Assembly: GCA_013400115.1 (NCBI GenBank)
Contig: VXBP01004389.1
Location: 1-64,000, forward strand
Reading direction: 5' to 3'
Source of the DNA: Rhinopomastus cyanomelas
Taxonomy: Eukaryota > Chordata > Aves > Bucerotiformes > Rhinopomastidae
Length of the DNA: 64,000 nt
Shown: positions 10,685 through 20,697 of the stretch, one piece after another
Layout of the letters: each line of letters begins with the position of its first letter
How positions within the stretch are numbered: the first letter of the stretch is position 1
Made by a program: the position numbers and the translations under genes
The notes under the pieces: model-generated
What the model saw: the letters and a program-made list of their open reading frames with translations, nothing else
Told to the model about the DNA's origin: nothing
Databases searched by the model: none

Positions 10685-12719
10685 TTTTGCTATCAGCAAT
10701 CATTGACAAGAGTTGAAAAGCTTTCACCAGCCAGACTCCAGGTTTTGTAATCTGTGCCCCACTTCTGTCTCTTTATGCCTTTATCTGCTCAAAGTAAGAT
10801 ACCACATCCTACAAAACCACGTGGCCAGCAGGCTGAGAAGTCACAACCCCTCCAAAGCCAGCGCCACCACAAGCACGCAAGATCTCCAGTGGTACCATTA
10901 GGATCTCATTGTAAGTGTGATGAGAGGACAACAGTTAGGTGAAGTGAGGACGAAGCCAACGAAGCAACAGGGAAACAGATGAAGAACTTAGACTTTCAAG
11001 ACGTGAGTCACCAGAACACCATCTTCAAGTTTTCTCTTTCACCACTCAGAGCTGGTGAGACAACTCAAGTCTTTCATTGTCTTCGTGGTCTATCAGGGAC
11101 TGTATTAGTCCATCTGACAATAACCAGTAAATGGAAAGTTAGATTACAGACCCATTGCATATGTCTAAATATTTCCTCAGGGTTTGCCTGGAAGACATGC
11201 CTTCTTCATTCAGTTTATAGACACCCTGTAGAAATGTTCAGGTCTGAGAAAACATCATGAGAAGTTAATTACTTCATGGGGGACTTTCTCACAGCACAAT
11301 AATCACCAGTGTGTTCCTTCTTTTTAGAATATTGAAATAACTCATCCATGCCATGAAAACATTTGGTGAGGAGCAAGACAATAGCTCTGAAGGAACTTCT
11401 GCAGCTCCTCAGTGTAAAATTGGCCCATGCTAACGAGAGAAAAGACACAGCAGGTTTTACAAGAGAGAAGGCCGAGTGTCAGAGTGAGGGGGAACTGAAC
11501 CCTTTCCTTAAACACACTCGTCTGCTGGGCCAGCAACAGCAACACGCAGCAGTTCAGGTTGTCCTTCTTTTCCCCTCTGTCTGCAGTTCCCTACCCAGTG
11601 ATTTCTTCTCCCTCCTCCTCAGAGCAGGCTGAACACGTGGCAGCAGACAGGACGCCCGTGCTCAGAAAGCAAGCTGCAGTGGGAACCACTTTGTTATCCG
11701 CGCCGCTGGCTGTCAGAGGAATACCCCACCGGGCGAGCTGGACCATAAAAGGAATCCGTGTGCAGCCAGTGTTTAGAAAAGCCACCTCCTTGTCTTCCCC
11801 AGTTGTGGCACTGCCTTATTAAGACACTGCAGTGGTGGTTGCTGAAGAATCTCAGGAATGTTCTGAGCAAGAGCTCCCAAAAAAAGCTCATCCTTTTTTA
11901 TGGGCTGAAGATGAACTTGAAAAAGCTGTGAGAACTGCTCAGCCCAGCAGTTACAGTCTAGTGAAGTACAAGTTGGAATCAGTTGGGAGCTTCCTTTGCA
12001 AATCACATTTTACCTCTCTAGTTCCCTGAGCTGAGCTGTGAAAGGGCAGCACCACACAGGCAGCTGGACGCCGCTTACGTGCTCTGCTTATTACTTGTTG
12101 GCCTTTGACTTCATCGACTCCGTTATCCCTGCGACCCAATCTGCCTTGACTTTTTAGAGGGACATCTCGTCTTCTGATCACCTGGTTTCATTTCAGATAT
12201 CAGATAATTAGAATGATCATAAAATCAAACTCACACTGAGAAGCAGATGTCCCAAGAAATCCACTGGCTAAACTCATTTTCACACCGTTCCTGGAAGAGT
12301 CTCGTGGAGGACTTCCACACCTCAGGAAGTCTGACAAAACTAGACCACGGACCAAGAACTGAACCTGCGCCAGCTGAATTGTTTCTGCCTCATTATTTCT
12401 TCTGAGCAGTGCCCATGCTTCTGTCTGATGCTGAAAATTGTGGAAAAACAGCTTGTTGTATTATTTCTCACTCTTTCTCAAACGTTCATGCTAAGATTGT
12501 CGATAACAAGCACAAAAAACCCCCTGTGCTTCAGTGTTTTATTAGACATTGAAATTAGACCCAGTTCATGAAGTGCTTCGGTCTAGCTAAAGCTAATAAA
12601 CACACAGCAGGAAGCAGAAGGGCAGACTTCCACTTGGCAGTAGGTGGGTTACCTGGCTATAGGCTTGGAGAGGTGCTTTCACTCAAGAATTTCCCAAACA
12701 CCTCGGTGCTTCCAAAGCA
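10685..12719. other. CALD1: CALD1 intron, nothing recognised
   Basis: No exon or repeat was identified in this interval by reading both strands. Confidence 0.5.
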
Positions 12720-12938
12720 AACCTACCACAGACGCAGGACCTTACACTTGGTCTTGTTGAACATCATGAGGTTGCACTTTGCCCCCCTCTCCAGCCTGTC
12801 CAGGTCCCTCTGGGTGGCATCCCTGCCCTCCAGCGTGTCAGCTGCACCACACAGCTTGGTGTCGTCAGCAGACTTGCTGAGGGTGCACTCAGTGCCCTTG
12901 TCCATGTCACCCACAAAGATGTTGAGCAAGACAGGCTC
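12720..12938 (-). pseudogene. CR1 ORF2 reverse-transcriptase fragment
   Basis: The minus strand encodes about 70 codons of the palm region of CR1 reverse transcriptase: PVLLNIFVGDMDKGTE, then the segment holding the catalytic box, then the DRLERGAKCNL stretch and KCKVL. In active CR1 the box reads FADD; here it is SADD, so the aromatic residue before the catalytic aspartates is lost. Both ends are cut: no endonuclease, no rest of RT and no 3' tail. The usual CR1 pattern is 5' truncation with the 3' end kept, so this piece has also lost its 3' part, probably by later deletion. It is a dead relic. Confidence 0.88.
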
Positions 12939-13587
12939 CTACTTTCCTTGGCCTCACACCTGAGCAGTACAAACCACAAGAAAAACGGTAACAGAATCAC
13001 ACAGCTAGTGCAACGGTGCTTCGTCCTGGGTTTCCCAGCCCACGTCTGGAAAGCTTTCTTCCCCCACGAGGTGAAAGAGCAGCTGGGTGGCTGCCAGCCC
13101 GAGCGAGTGCCATAAATCTGATAGCCTGGGAGAGAAAGCTGGACAAAGGCTCACGTGCCTGCTGTTGGCCACACACCTCCCGCACGGATCTGCACTGCTA
13201 CTTCAGGCATTCTGATGAACTTCCAGAGATCTCAAACAAACAGAAATAACTGAAAGAAATTCTGGCTGGGCAAAATTTCTGGGTGGTGGCAGCAAGCCCA
13301 CTAGGGGAATCCAGGACACAGGAGGTATTTTGGAATTACAGGAGCTCAAAATGACAAAAAGCCACTGAGGTGGTGGCAATCTATACCCCAGTTGCCATGG
13401 CATGAGCTACTAGCCAAAGCCAAGTGCCAGAGGTGAACAGGACACCTGGTCTTTAAAAGATCAAGCTAGTGTCCTGTGTACCAACACAGGACACCAGGGC
13501 TACGTCGCGCGCACACACACATCATTGCTCATGCAACCAAAACACAAAGCCTAACATCAGCCTCAGGGAACACACAATCTCTTTATT

Positions 13588-13672
13588 TGGAGGAGACATT
13601 TAAGATCATCAGGTCCAACCATTAGCACCGCAAGGTCACTACCAAACCCAACCCGTGCCAAGCATCTCCAAA
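13588..13672 (-). mobile_element. CR1 fragment (older subfamily)
   Basis: TTTAAGATCATCAGGTCCAACCATTAGC and the following ACCAAACCCAACCCGTGCC match the 3' region of a CR1 subfamily that differs from the main one in the window. The tail is lost. Confidence 0.7.
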
Positions 13673-13698
13673 ACTTAGGCAAAAGTGTGTGGCTCCAG

Positions 13699-13775
13699 TA
13701 TCACAGAACATTAGGGATTGGAAGTGACCTCAAGGATTGTCTAGTCCGATCCCCCTGCCAGAGCAGGACCACCTG
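13699..13775 (-). mobile_element. CR1 LINE, short 3' fragment
   Basis: ATCACAGAACATTAGGGATTGG, then GTCTAGTCCGATCCCCCTGC, is the CR1 3' end, about 77 bp, in the same orientation as the fragment at 13588. Confidence 0.85.
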
Positions 13776-14832
13776 ATGCTTGTGAAGCTGACAGCACACG
13801 CATCCTCACTAGTCCTCACAGTGCCTCTGGCCGCCTGGGAGCACACGGCAAGGTCATGTCACTCTCTCTTGGTCATGCAGTGGGTGAGCCCATAGCAGTG
13901 GCTTCCCCGTAGCAAGGCTGCAAGCCCACTGATGGGAGGGTGCAGGAAAGTGCCCCTGTTCCTGAGCAGAAGATACCAGCGTGCAGAACCAACGGAGCCT
14001 TTTCATCCTCCACGCTGCCCTTCAGGGCTGCGCAGTTCACCCGAGAGAAACCTGAAATCGCTCAGACAGAGGGAGGGCTGGCAACAGGCTGCTGTGACTA
14101 GTCATTTTTTTGAAGGCAAAGATGATCCCAAATCTCTGAAAGTCCAAGTTTACACAAACAATTTGGCTTGACACACTCATCTGCTAATAACTGCCCCAAT
14201 GCTGCTGCCCTCAGCTCCACGTGCAACACAATAAGAAACCCAATCAGATCTCTCTATCAGAGAAGACCTTGCAGACATGAGCAGCATCAGACTCTCACCC
14301 AATGCAAACACTGGGAAATTCCATCACAGAAAGTGCCAGTGTACAGGGGTCACAGGGGGGCTACTTAATGAAATGTCTTTCCCAGCATTTTCATGCCACT
14401 TTGTCCATAGGTTGACGTCACCACATTCAGTTCTGTCCTCATTTGCACCAACTGACTCTGTAACATACGAGAGCAGCCGCTGCCCTTCCAGCCCGTATCA
14501 GCTGCCTGGAAGCTAAGGAGAGCCAACGGGCAGTCCGACCACAGCAACACTGGCTCAGCAGACAATCCACAGATGTGCTGCCCCGCGTGCACCAAGCGTG
14601 CCTTAGCTTGCAGCTCTCTGTCTGAGAAGATGAAAGCAGCTCCTCACAGCTCTCCCCCACATGGCACCTAAGCCTGGGTTTTCCTATAAATGATTTCACT
14701 TGGCCAGAGCCCACCTTCACTCTTTACATTTATCCACACGCAAAAGAACTTAACCCAGGGCATCTACTGCAGCCCAAGGGACTTGGACACCAGCCCTGCA
14801 GCCTCTCCCACAGCATCACCAAGGCTACTTTA

Positions 14833-14940
14833 CAGTATCACAGCAATGATGAGGTTGGGAAAGACCTTCAAGATCATCCAGAACAACCTAAATCCAAAAA
14901 CCCCAGTAATCCTAACATCTGGACCATGCTACGAAGCACA
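14833..14940 (-). mobile_element. CR1 3' fragment (CACAGCAATGA-tail subfamily)
   Basis: Tail CAGTATCACAGCAATGATGAGG, then AAAGACCTTCAAGATCATCC and CCCAGTAATCCTAACATC. The same subfamily recurs at 38660, 40307 and 62594. It ends about 100 bp from the caldesmon coding exon. Confidence 0.82.
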
Positions 14941-15041
14941 CTGTTAGCAAGGACCCTCTGGTTAGCTACAGAACCCTTCAGAGTTTCAAACAGAAAGTCC
15001 TCGAAGCCGCCAGGGAAAGCCCCCGGCACCGCCGTCCTCAC

Positions 15042-15112
15042 CTCTCTGCCTCCAGGCGCATTTCTTCCCGTTTTTGCCTCCTGAGCTCTCTGCGGCGCTC
15101 AAAGTCATCCAT
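15042..15112 (-). CDS. CALD1: Caldesmon, coding exon with the MDDFERRREL start (partial CDS)
   Basis: The minus strand reads ATG from 15112 through 23 codons plus 2 nt, starting MDDFERRREL and ending EEMRLEAE, followed directly by a splice donor (GAG|GTGAGG; GT at 15041-15040). This is the characteristic N-terminus of caldesmon, an actin-, myosin-, tropomyosin- and calmodulin-binding protein that restrains actomyosin ATPase in smooth muscle and stabilises actin filaments in non-muscle cells. The charged Arg/Glu-rich start belongs to the myosin-binding end. The start is in a strong Kozak context (ACCATGG), with an in-frame TGA 12 nt upstream, so it cannot extend 5'. The exon ends in phase 2. 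The next exon, encoding YQRND-type sequence, is not found between here and position 1, so it should lie beyond the left edge. Identity is from recognition of the protein; the splice sites are read directly. Confidence 0.93.
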
Positions 15113-15153
15113 GGTGGGTGTTCAAGCTTCTCGAGCTCTGGGAAGCTCCGGGT
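15113..15153 (-). other. CALD1: CALD1 5'UTR part of the first coding exon, with splice acceptor
   Basis: Upstream of the ATG the minus strand has 41 nt of 5'UTR preceded by a good splice acceptor: a pyrimidine-rich run ending CTCCTTTTAG with AG at 15155-15154. The whole exon is therefore about 112 bp (15042-15153). An acceptor here means at least one noncoding first exon lies upstream, at higher coordinates; candidates are at 15792-15846 and near 50537. Confidence 0.85.
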
Positions 15154-15791
15154 CTAAAAGGAGATGGGAGAGGAAACACAATGAGGGCATTTCACCAACC
15201 GGGTCGGCTGGGTTTTGTTTTGCTTTCTGAAGTTCACTTGATTTTCTTTTTCCATCAAAACGTTCGTGTCCTCAGTATTGTTAAGATAAACAACATTAAT
15301 GAAATGCCTCGTGGGATAAACACAGCTCATGCCTGCATCTAGCTCCCCAGTTCAAATTAAAACAACATGTTTTAAGCAAGGACTGTATACATCTGCTATC
15401 TGCAGACCAGCTATTTTAACATCACAGATCTCTTCTGCAAACAAAAGCAACAACTCAGCAGGATGTTAACTTGAAGCCTTCAATTTTCACTGGAAGCAGT
15501 AAAAACGCTGCACAAGAGATTCCTCATTTTCTCTAGTTGTGCAGAGAATTAGAAGCTTTGCAAAAGTTAGTCCTTGCCTTCCCATCCCCCTTCAAAACAC
15601 AAAAGGGAAGAGGAACAGAGGAGAAAATTGGAAAAATAGGACAAAAGGAAAAGAGCAGGAAAGGAAGAGAGAAGGGAAATAAAGTGCAGATTTAAAAGCC
15701 ACCCAGGAGGAGCCAAACTACATCGGAAGGAGAAAAAGGAGCTTTTTTCCCTTTTGGCAGTTTAATCCACCCGTTTTTCCCCACGCCCTAC

Positions 15792-15846
15792 CTTCTTCTT
15801 TTATGATTTAGTCCATGAAATAATTTCCCCTGTGTTGCAGTTCTTC
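15792..15846 (-). other. CALD1: Candidate noncoding first exon of caldesmon from the TATA promoter
   Basis: About 30 nt downstream of the TATA box at 15877-15872 the minus strand would start transcribing near 15846. It reaches a usable donor, AAG|GTAGGG (GT at 15791-15790), after about 55 nt. Splicing from 15792 to the acceptor at 15154 would remove a 0.64-kb intron and join this leader to the MDDF exon. The leader would contain a short upstream ORF starting at an ATG near 15848-15830. The start site and the use of this donor are inferred. Confidence 0.4.
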
Positions 15847-15864
15847 ATGTACAAAGGCTCTCCA

Positions 15865-15900
15865 GGCTCCGCTTATATCCCACCCGGCGGCGCGCTGCAG
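15865..15900 (-). promoter_or_regulatory. CALD1: TATA-type core promoter upstream of the caldesmon coding exon
   Basis: The minus strand reads GGGATATAAGCGGAGCC, with TATAAG at 15877-15872, preceded by a CpG-rich CGCGCCGCCGGGTGGG. A TATA element set in a GC-rich block 0.7 kb upstream of an exon that needs a noncoding leader is good promoter evidence. Together with the CArG box at 16122 it is a plausible smooth-muscle (gizzard-type) promoter. Confidence 0.55.
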
Positions 15901-16121
15901 ACTTCCCCTGCAGCCCCCAAACCCAAAATGACTACCAGAAAAGGGAAAGCTGTTCTCTTTTTGTCCCGGCTTTGTTTACAGAGCTGTCAGTGGTTAGTTA
16001 AACTCTGCCTGGAATCTGGCATTTCAGTCCTGCTCCGAGACTGCTTCCTGTGCAGGGCTGGTGGCCTCAGCTTCCTCTGCACCCCCAGCCTCGCCGCTGC
16101 ACCCCAGCCCCCTCCCTCCCC

Positions 16122-16131
16122 CCAAAAAAGG
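16122..16131 (+). promoter_or_regulatory. CALD1: CArG box CCAAAAAAGG upstream of the TATA promoter
   Basis: A perfect CC(A/T)6GG decamer about 280 bp upstream of the inferred TATA start. From memory, the chicken gizzard-type caldesmon promoter depends on a CArG-like element about 300 bp upstream. The same decamer, in reverse, occurs at 50906 and 47611. Confidence 0.5.
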
Positions 16132-16281
16132 TCCAGCCCAACATTTTCCAGCCTGTCAGTACACCACCAGCCATTTACACCACAGAGAAAGCCAGAGTGC
16201 AAAGCCAGAACACAGTTTTCAAAGGTGGCTTGTGAGCCACTTCCAGCTCAGGGGAGACTAAGCCAGGGTGAGCTCTGAGCT

Positions 16282-16344
16282 GTTGGAGGAGCTCTGCCCC
16301 ACGGCTTCGCCCNGTTGGAGGAGCTCTGCCCCACGGCTTCACCC
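16282..16344. repeat. 31-bp duplication around a single N
   Basis: Copies at 16282-16312 and 16314-16344 (GTTGGAGGAGCTCTGCCCCA and on), separated only by N at 16313, differ at one base (G/A). Either two contig ends that overlap were not merged, or a real tandem repeat broke the assembly. Confidence 0.9.
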
Positions 16345-16447
16345 TCCCGCCCGCCCGCGCGGCATCCAAGCGTTACCCTCATAAAGTCACCCACAGCAGC
16401 AAAGCCTCTCGTGACTAAAGGGCATCTCTGCCCCCTCTTTTTGGATT

Positions 16448-16466
16448 AAATGATTCTATGATTCTA
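16448..16466 (+). mobile_element. CR1 tail remnant
   Basis: TAAATGATTCTATGATTCTA is the CR1 3' octamer repeat with almost no body left. Confidence 0.7.
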
Positions 16467-17170
16467 AAACCCTGCTGAGGGCAGGGCTGCAGCGAACGTT
16501 GTTTTATTCACTCATTTTTCTTGCCGATGTTTTTCTTTCTGGTTTGTTCCTGGATGCTGGGGTTTTAAATTTCTGCTGCTGTTGTTCTGACTTTGTTTTT
16601 GGGCTGACTGGGGCATTTCTGTGGCTGTCCAGAGGGAGTGTTCACTTTGCAAATCTAACAGATGACGTGCGCAAAAAGCCAGCTCCAACGGCACTTCTTC
16701 AACCCTCGTGCTCACTCTTAGCACTGAAGAACGTAGACGTGCTCTCCTCTCAGCCTACATGAGCATCCAAACCCTGCCTCACTTCCCCTGCCAAAGAGGC
16801 CAGGAGTTGGTTCGTGGAGCACAGTCACCATGGGGAGTTTAAAACATCAACATCTGACCGTTACGCTGTCCCCTCATGTGCTACAACCGAGAATCTCGGG
16901 GTCTTCCCCCCAGAACAGACCTGCTTTGACGTTGGGTTTGTGTGCACCTCCATCACGTCTTACCCAGGCAGGCACAGCCCTCTCTCCACCTCTCCTGACT
17001 CCCCTCAGCTCCAGGCTCTAGGCACACACGTTTCTCCCATCCTTCTCTTCAAACATCCCAGCCACTAACCTTGACTCCAGCAAGGTTCTCAGCACCATAA
17101 CACGTGTCCAGAGGCTCAAGCTCTCTTCCTCATGAGGATGGCTAAGGATAACCATTACAATCCAGAAGTA

Positions 17171-17250
17171 TTTCTGTTCTCCTGCCCCTCTTCCATTTCT
17201 GTTCTCCTGCCCCTCTTCCATTTCTGTTCTCTTGCTCCTCTTCCATTTCT
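17171..17250. repeat. 25-bp tandem repeat, 3.2 copies
   Basis: The unit begins TTTCTGTTCTCCTGCCCCTC at 17171, 17196 and 17221, with a partial copy from 17246. The third copy carries two C-to-T changes. It is a pyrimidine-rich minisatellite. Confidence 0.95.
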
Positions 17251-17286
17251 AGGAGCAGAGAAGACACTGCAAGAATCTTTCACAGA

Positions 17287-17350
17287 CTGGACTTCCATGA
17301 CTTTATGATCTCAGAGGTCTTTTCCATCCACAATAATTCTGTGATTCTAC
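17287..17350 (+). mobile_element. CR1 LINE, 3' end
   Basis: TGATCTCAGAGGTCTTTTCC followed by AATAATTCTGTGATTCTAC gives the 3' end of CR1 in plus orientation. Confidence 0.82.
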
Positions 17351-18697
17351 AGGGTTCTCTTCTGTTTGATGACAATCAGAGGGGTGGAACATGGGAACAT
17401 GTGTAGAGTTTATTAGAGTCTCTTCTCAAAAGACTGAGGTCTCTCCACTTCACTCTGATAACTTGCAGGACACATTCCTCTTTCCAAAAATGAGGAATGC
17501 TCTTGGGAAGCAGAGGTCAGGTCAACAGTGTGACCTTTAGTTAGCAAAGCCACATCAGCCAAGAGAATGAGTCATAGACTAGAAGGTACACACGAAGAAC
17601 TCGACCATTCAGCGCTGTTCACAATCATCTTCTTGTTAACTTCAGGCCTTTGAAGGCTACTAGACAATAACTTCAACAATGTCCCAGAAAGTATTTCCTA
17701 CTCCACAAAAAGGAGGGTCCGAAATCAGTTTCTTGGGGTGATCTTGCCTCTCACAGATGTGAAAGTTGCTCTCTTATAGACTGCAGGTAGTGAACGCTGT
17801 GCGCGCATACAAACACCTACACACACGCCGGCAGATACTCATCCAGGGCAGAGCTACTCCTTTCCAGACAGAACAGCTCAAGGCAAAACCAACACATCAG
17901 GCTGCGTGAACACCTTTTATTCCGGTCCAGCCTGTGCCTTGCTTCATCTGACCATGTGTCTTGGGATGCACAAGAGAAATTCATGAATGGCAACCCAAGT
18001 CAGTGCAGCTCACAGCGCTGTGTTTGACCATGCACTGCTTCGCTGCGCGGGGAGCAGCATCGCCACCAAAACACTCCACATGGCCTGGCTCAGGTCAGTT
18101 AAAGAGACAGGTGAGGCCTCAGAGCATCCTGTGCGCTTGATACCGAGAGCACACAGACCTACAGACCTCGTGGTGTTGTTAACGTGACAAAGGAGAGTCG
18201 CACTCAAGCGCTGCATCAAGCCAACAAATTCTACAGTTGTTTAATTTTGTTAGGAACAGTGCCTCAGACTGCCTGTGTGGTCCAGGAAAGGAAAATGGTT
18301 CATTTTCCATCTAAAAAATAAAGGGGGAAGATATCCCTGCACTAAGCATTACCTGCTGCCCTTCCTTAAGTCCTCTTCTGCACAAAACCCTCTCTGTGGT
18401 CTCCCATTGTCGCCGCGTTAGGTCCACTCACGTCAGAATGAGACGCGTGGCTGGTGACAGCCCCCAAGGCACCCAAAGCACATTTATCACCGTTAACCCA
18501 CCGAGTGGGGTTCTGAATGCACAAAGTGTTGGCCTAAACCAGAGATAGAGTTGGAAGGGAAGACAGGGTAACTTCCAATCTGGTAGTCCATGCTCACTCA
18601 GCAAATGGTTTTTCATAGCTCTTTCCACCTCATTTTTAGTTACGGGCTAGCTGGGAAAGAGTTGTTGACCTCAGCCTTCGAATCTTCTGCCTTCTTT

Positions 18698-18750
18698 TGG
18701 ACCAGATGATCTTTCGAGGTCCCTTCCAACCCGTAATGATTCTATGACTC
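18698..18750 (+). mobile_element. CR1 LINE, 3' end
   Basis: GGACCAGATGATCTTTCGAG, CCCTTCCAACCCGTAATGAT and TCTATGACTC form a short CR1 3' end. Confidence 0.88.
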
Positions 18751-19004
18751 TTCAAAGTGCAGCAAGCAGAAACAACTGTGCTTTTGACTGGCACGAGTAT
18801 GCTGAGGGCTTCTGGTGCTGGATGCTTCGTAACTCGCCGGATCGGCTAACTCTGCGGGAGCGGAGTAGAGCTGGAGAGACCAACTCTGGAAGGGAATTCT
18901 ATGAAGTGTGTGGAAGGCAAGGTAAGAATGGGAAGTAAGGTCTGAAAAAAGACATGGACACAGGAAAAGATGCACAAAGATCAAACTAAGGACCCAGATC
19001 ATAA

Positions 19005-19136
19005 TCATAGAGTCATTATGGATTGGAAGGGACCTCGAAAGATCATCCAGTCCAATCCTCCTGCCACAGCAGGATCACCAAGTCGCACAGGAACACGTCC
19101 AGGCAGGTTTTAAACGTCTCCAGAGAAGGAGACTCC
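19005..19136 (-). mobile_element. CR1 LINE, 3' fragment
   Basis: TCATAGAGTCATTATGGATT, then GGGACCTCGAAAGATCATCC, reaching the CTCCAGAGAAGGAGACTCC segment at the ORF2 end. Confidence 0.93.
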
Positions 19137-19828
19137 TGAAGGATGTGCACATGGATCAGATCTGACTTTTTCTATCCTTGCTACTGCTTTTAGTCCGTAT
19201 TACTTTGGCACTCACATTAAAAATGGAGACAGAGAAAGCTTTGGAGATGACTAAGCACTTTCTCCATTTCTGTTAAGCACCAAAAACATCTCTGCCAATT
19301 TATTAATATTTAAGTTTCTACAACCCAAGATGAACTTGGTTCCAAGAACTACATAGGTCTCCTTAAAGGATGTGTAGCAAGAAATCAACACTGTGCCAGC
19401 TGGCAGATTAACCAAGTCATTAAAGTAGGCTCCTACTGAATTTAAAGGGTTGTTTTTCATCCTTTTCCTCCCCACTCCTCTACATCCAGATGTATTATTT
19501 GGGGAATATTTTCCAGTCTCAGTAAGAAAAGTAAAAGAAATGCCCTTGGCCCTTAATGAGTTTTTCCTCCAGTGTGGTCTCCTGCTGCACTGGGAATTTA
19601 TCCCATTACTGTCTGGCTTGCAGTGATCCCAAAATACCTCTGGCTACATGAAGATGGAGGAGGTGTGTTTGGGGTAGGTGTACTGCCTCATTCAAAAGCA
19701 GGAATAGTCCAGGACCTGCAAGATCAGGACAATGACTTGGGACTAACCTGACACTCACCGTGCTGCTGCCTGACAGGAGCAAGTCCTTGCTGTTTACTCA
19801 CGTTCAAATTTTGCTCCTTTACTCACAC

Positions 19829-19960
19829 CTTGGAGGTGTTTAAGGCCAGGCTGGATGGGGCTCTGGCCAGCCTGGTCTAGGGTGAGGTGTCCCTGCCTGT
19901 GCTGGGGGGGTTGGAACTGGATGATGGCTCCTTCCTACCCTGAGTGACTCTGATTCCATG
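19829..19960 (+). mobile_element. CR1 LINE, 3' fragment (different subfamily)
   Basis: TTGGAGGTGTTTAAGGCCAG, GCTGGATGGGGCTCTGGCC and the GGGTTGGAACTGGATGATGG block match the 3' end of another CR1 subfamily, in plus orientation, ending GATTCCATGG. Confidence 0.82.
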
Positions 19961-19975
19961 GCTTCTCCAGTCAGG

Positions 19976-20058
19976 CGAGCCTGCTCTGGCAGGGGGGTTG
20001 GACTGGATGACCCTGGAGGTCCTTTCCAGCCATGATGATGATGATGAGGCTATGAATG
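19976..20058 (+). mobile_element. CR1 LINE, 3' end with GAT-expanded tail
   Basis: GGTTGGACTGGATGACCCTG and GGTCCTTTCCAGCCATGATG run into five GAT units and GCTATGAATGG. A second plus-strand CR1 lies directly behind the one at 19829. The same tail type appears at 42503. Confidence 0.82.
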
Positions 20059-20395
20059 GTTCTTACTTGTCTCCAAAGACACAAGTCACACAGTATTAAA
20101 TAATCACAAAAAATAAGCAGTTGCTAACACTAACCAGTTAAACCAGTTGAAACACAAAGAAATACGAGGGCAGCAGTGAACCAGCCAGAGGAATGGCAGC
20201 ATGAAACACACAGGTGAGTCGTTACACATGTTAGCACCTACAAAACAGGGGCCACTTAAGGTAAATGGACTTTCCTCATCATAAACCATGAATCCCAGAG
20301 CAACTCAACATGAGGAACACTCCACTTCCTGACACTTGGATAAAGAAGGTTCTGCAGTGGTACCCAGGTTATTCGACCATAACTCATCTGGGTTA

Positions 20396-20697
20396 GAAAA
20401 ACCTTTGAGGTCACCAAGACCAACCATTAACCTGACTCCACCACGTCCACCACTGAACCGCGTCCCTAAGCTCCACGACTTTTAAACACATCCAGGGACA
20501 GCAATTCAACCTCCTCACTGGGCAGCCTGTTCCAGTGTCTGATGAGCCTTTTAATGAAGGTTTTCCTAACACCTAGCTTGAATTTCCCCTGGTGCAATTT
20601 GAGGCCATCTCCTCTTGTCTTGTCATCTGTTACTTGTGAGAAGAGACCAGCACTCGCCTCTCTACACCCTCCTTTGGGGTCATTGCACATTGTCCGC
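20396..20697 (-). pseudogene. CR1 LINE, 3' part with decayed ORF2 C-terminus
   Basis: About 300 bp. The minus strand encodes CREASAGLFSQ, then TRGDGLKLHQGKFKL and HWNRLPSEEVELLSLDVFK, a C-terminal ORF2 segment of an older CR1 subfamily, followed by its 3'UTR (CACCAAGACCAACCATTAAC). No catalytic part is present. Confidence 0.88.
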
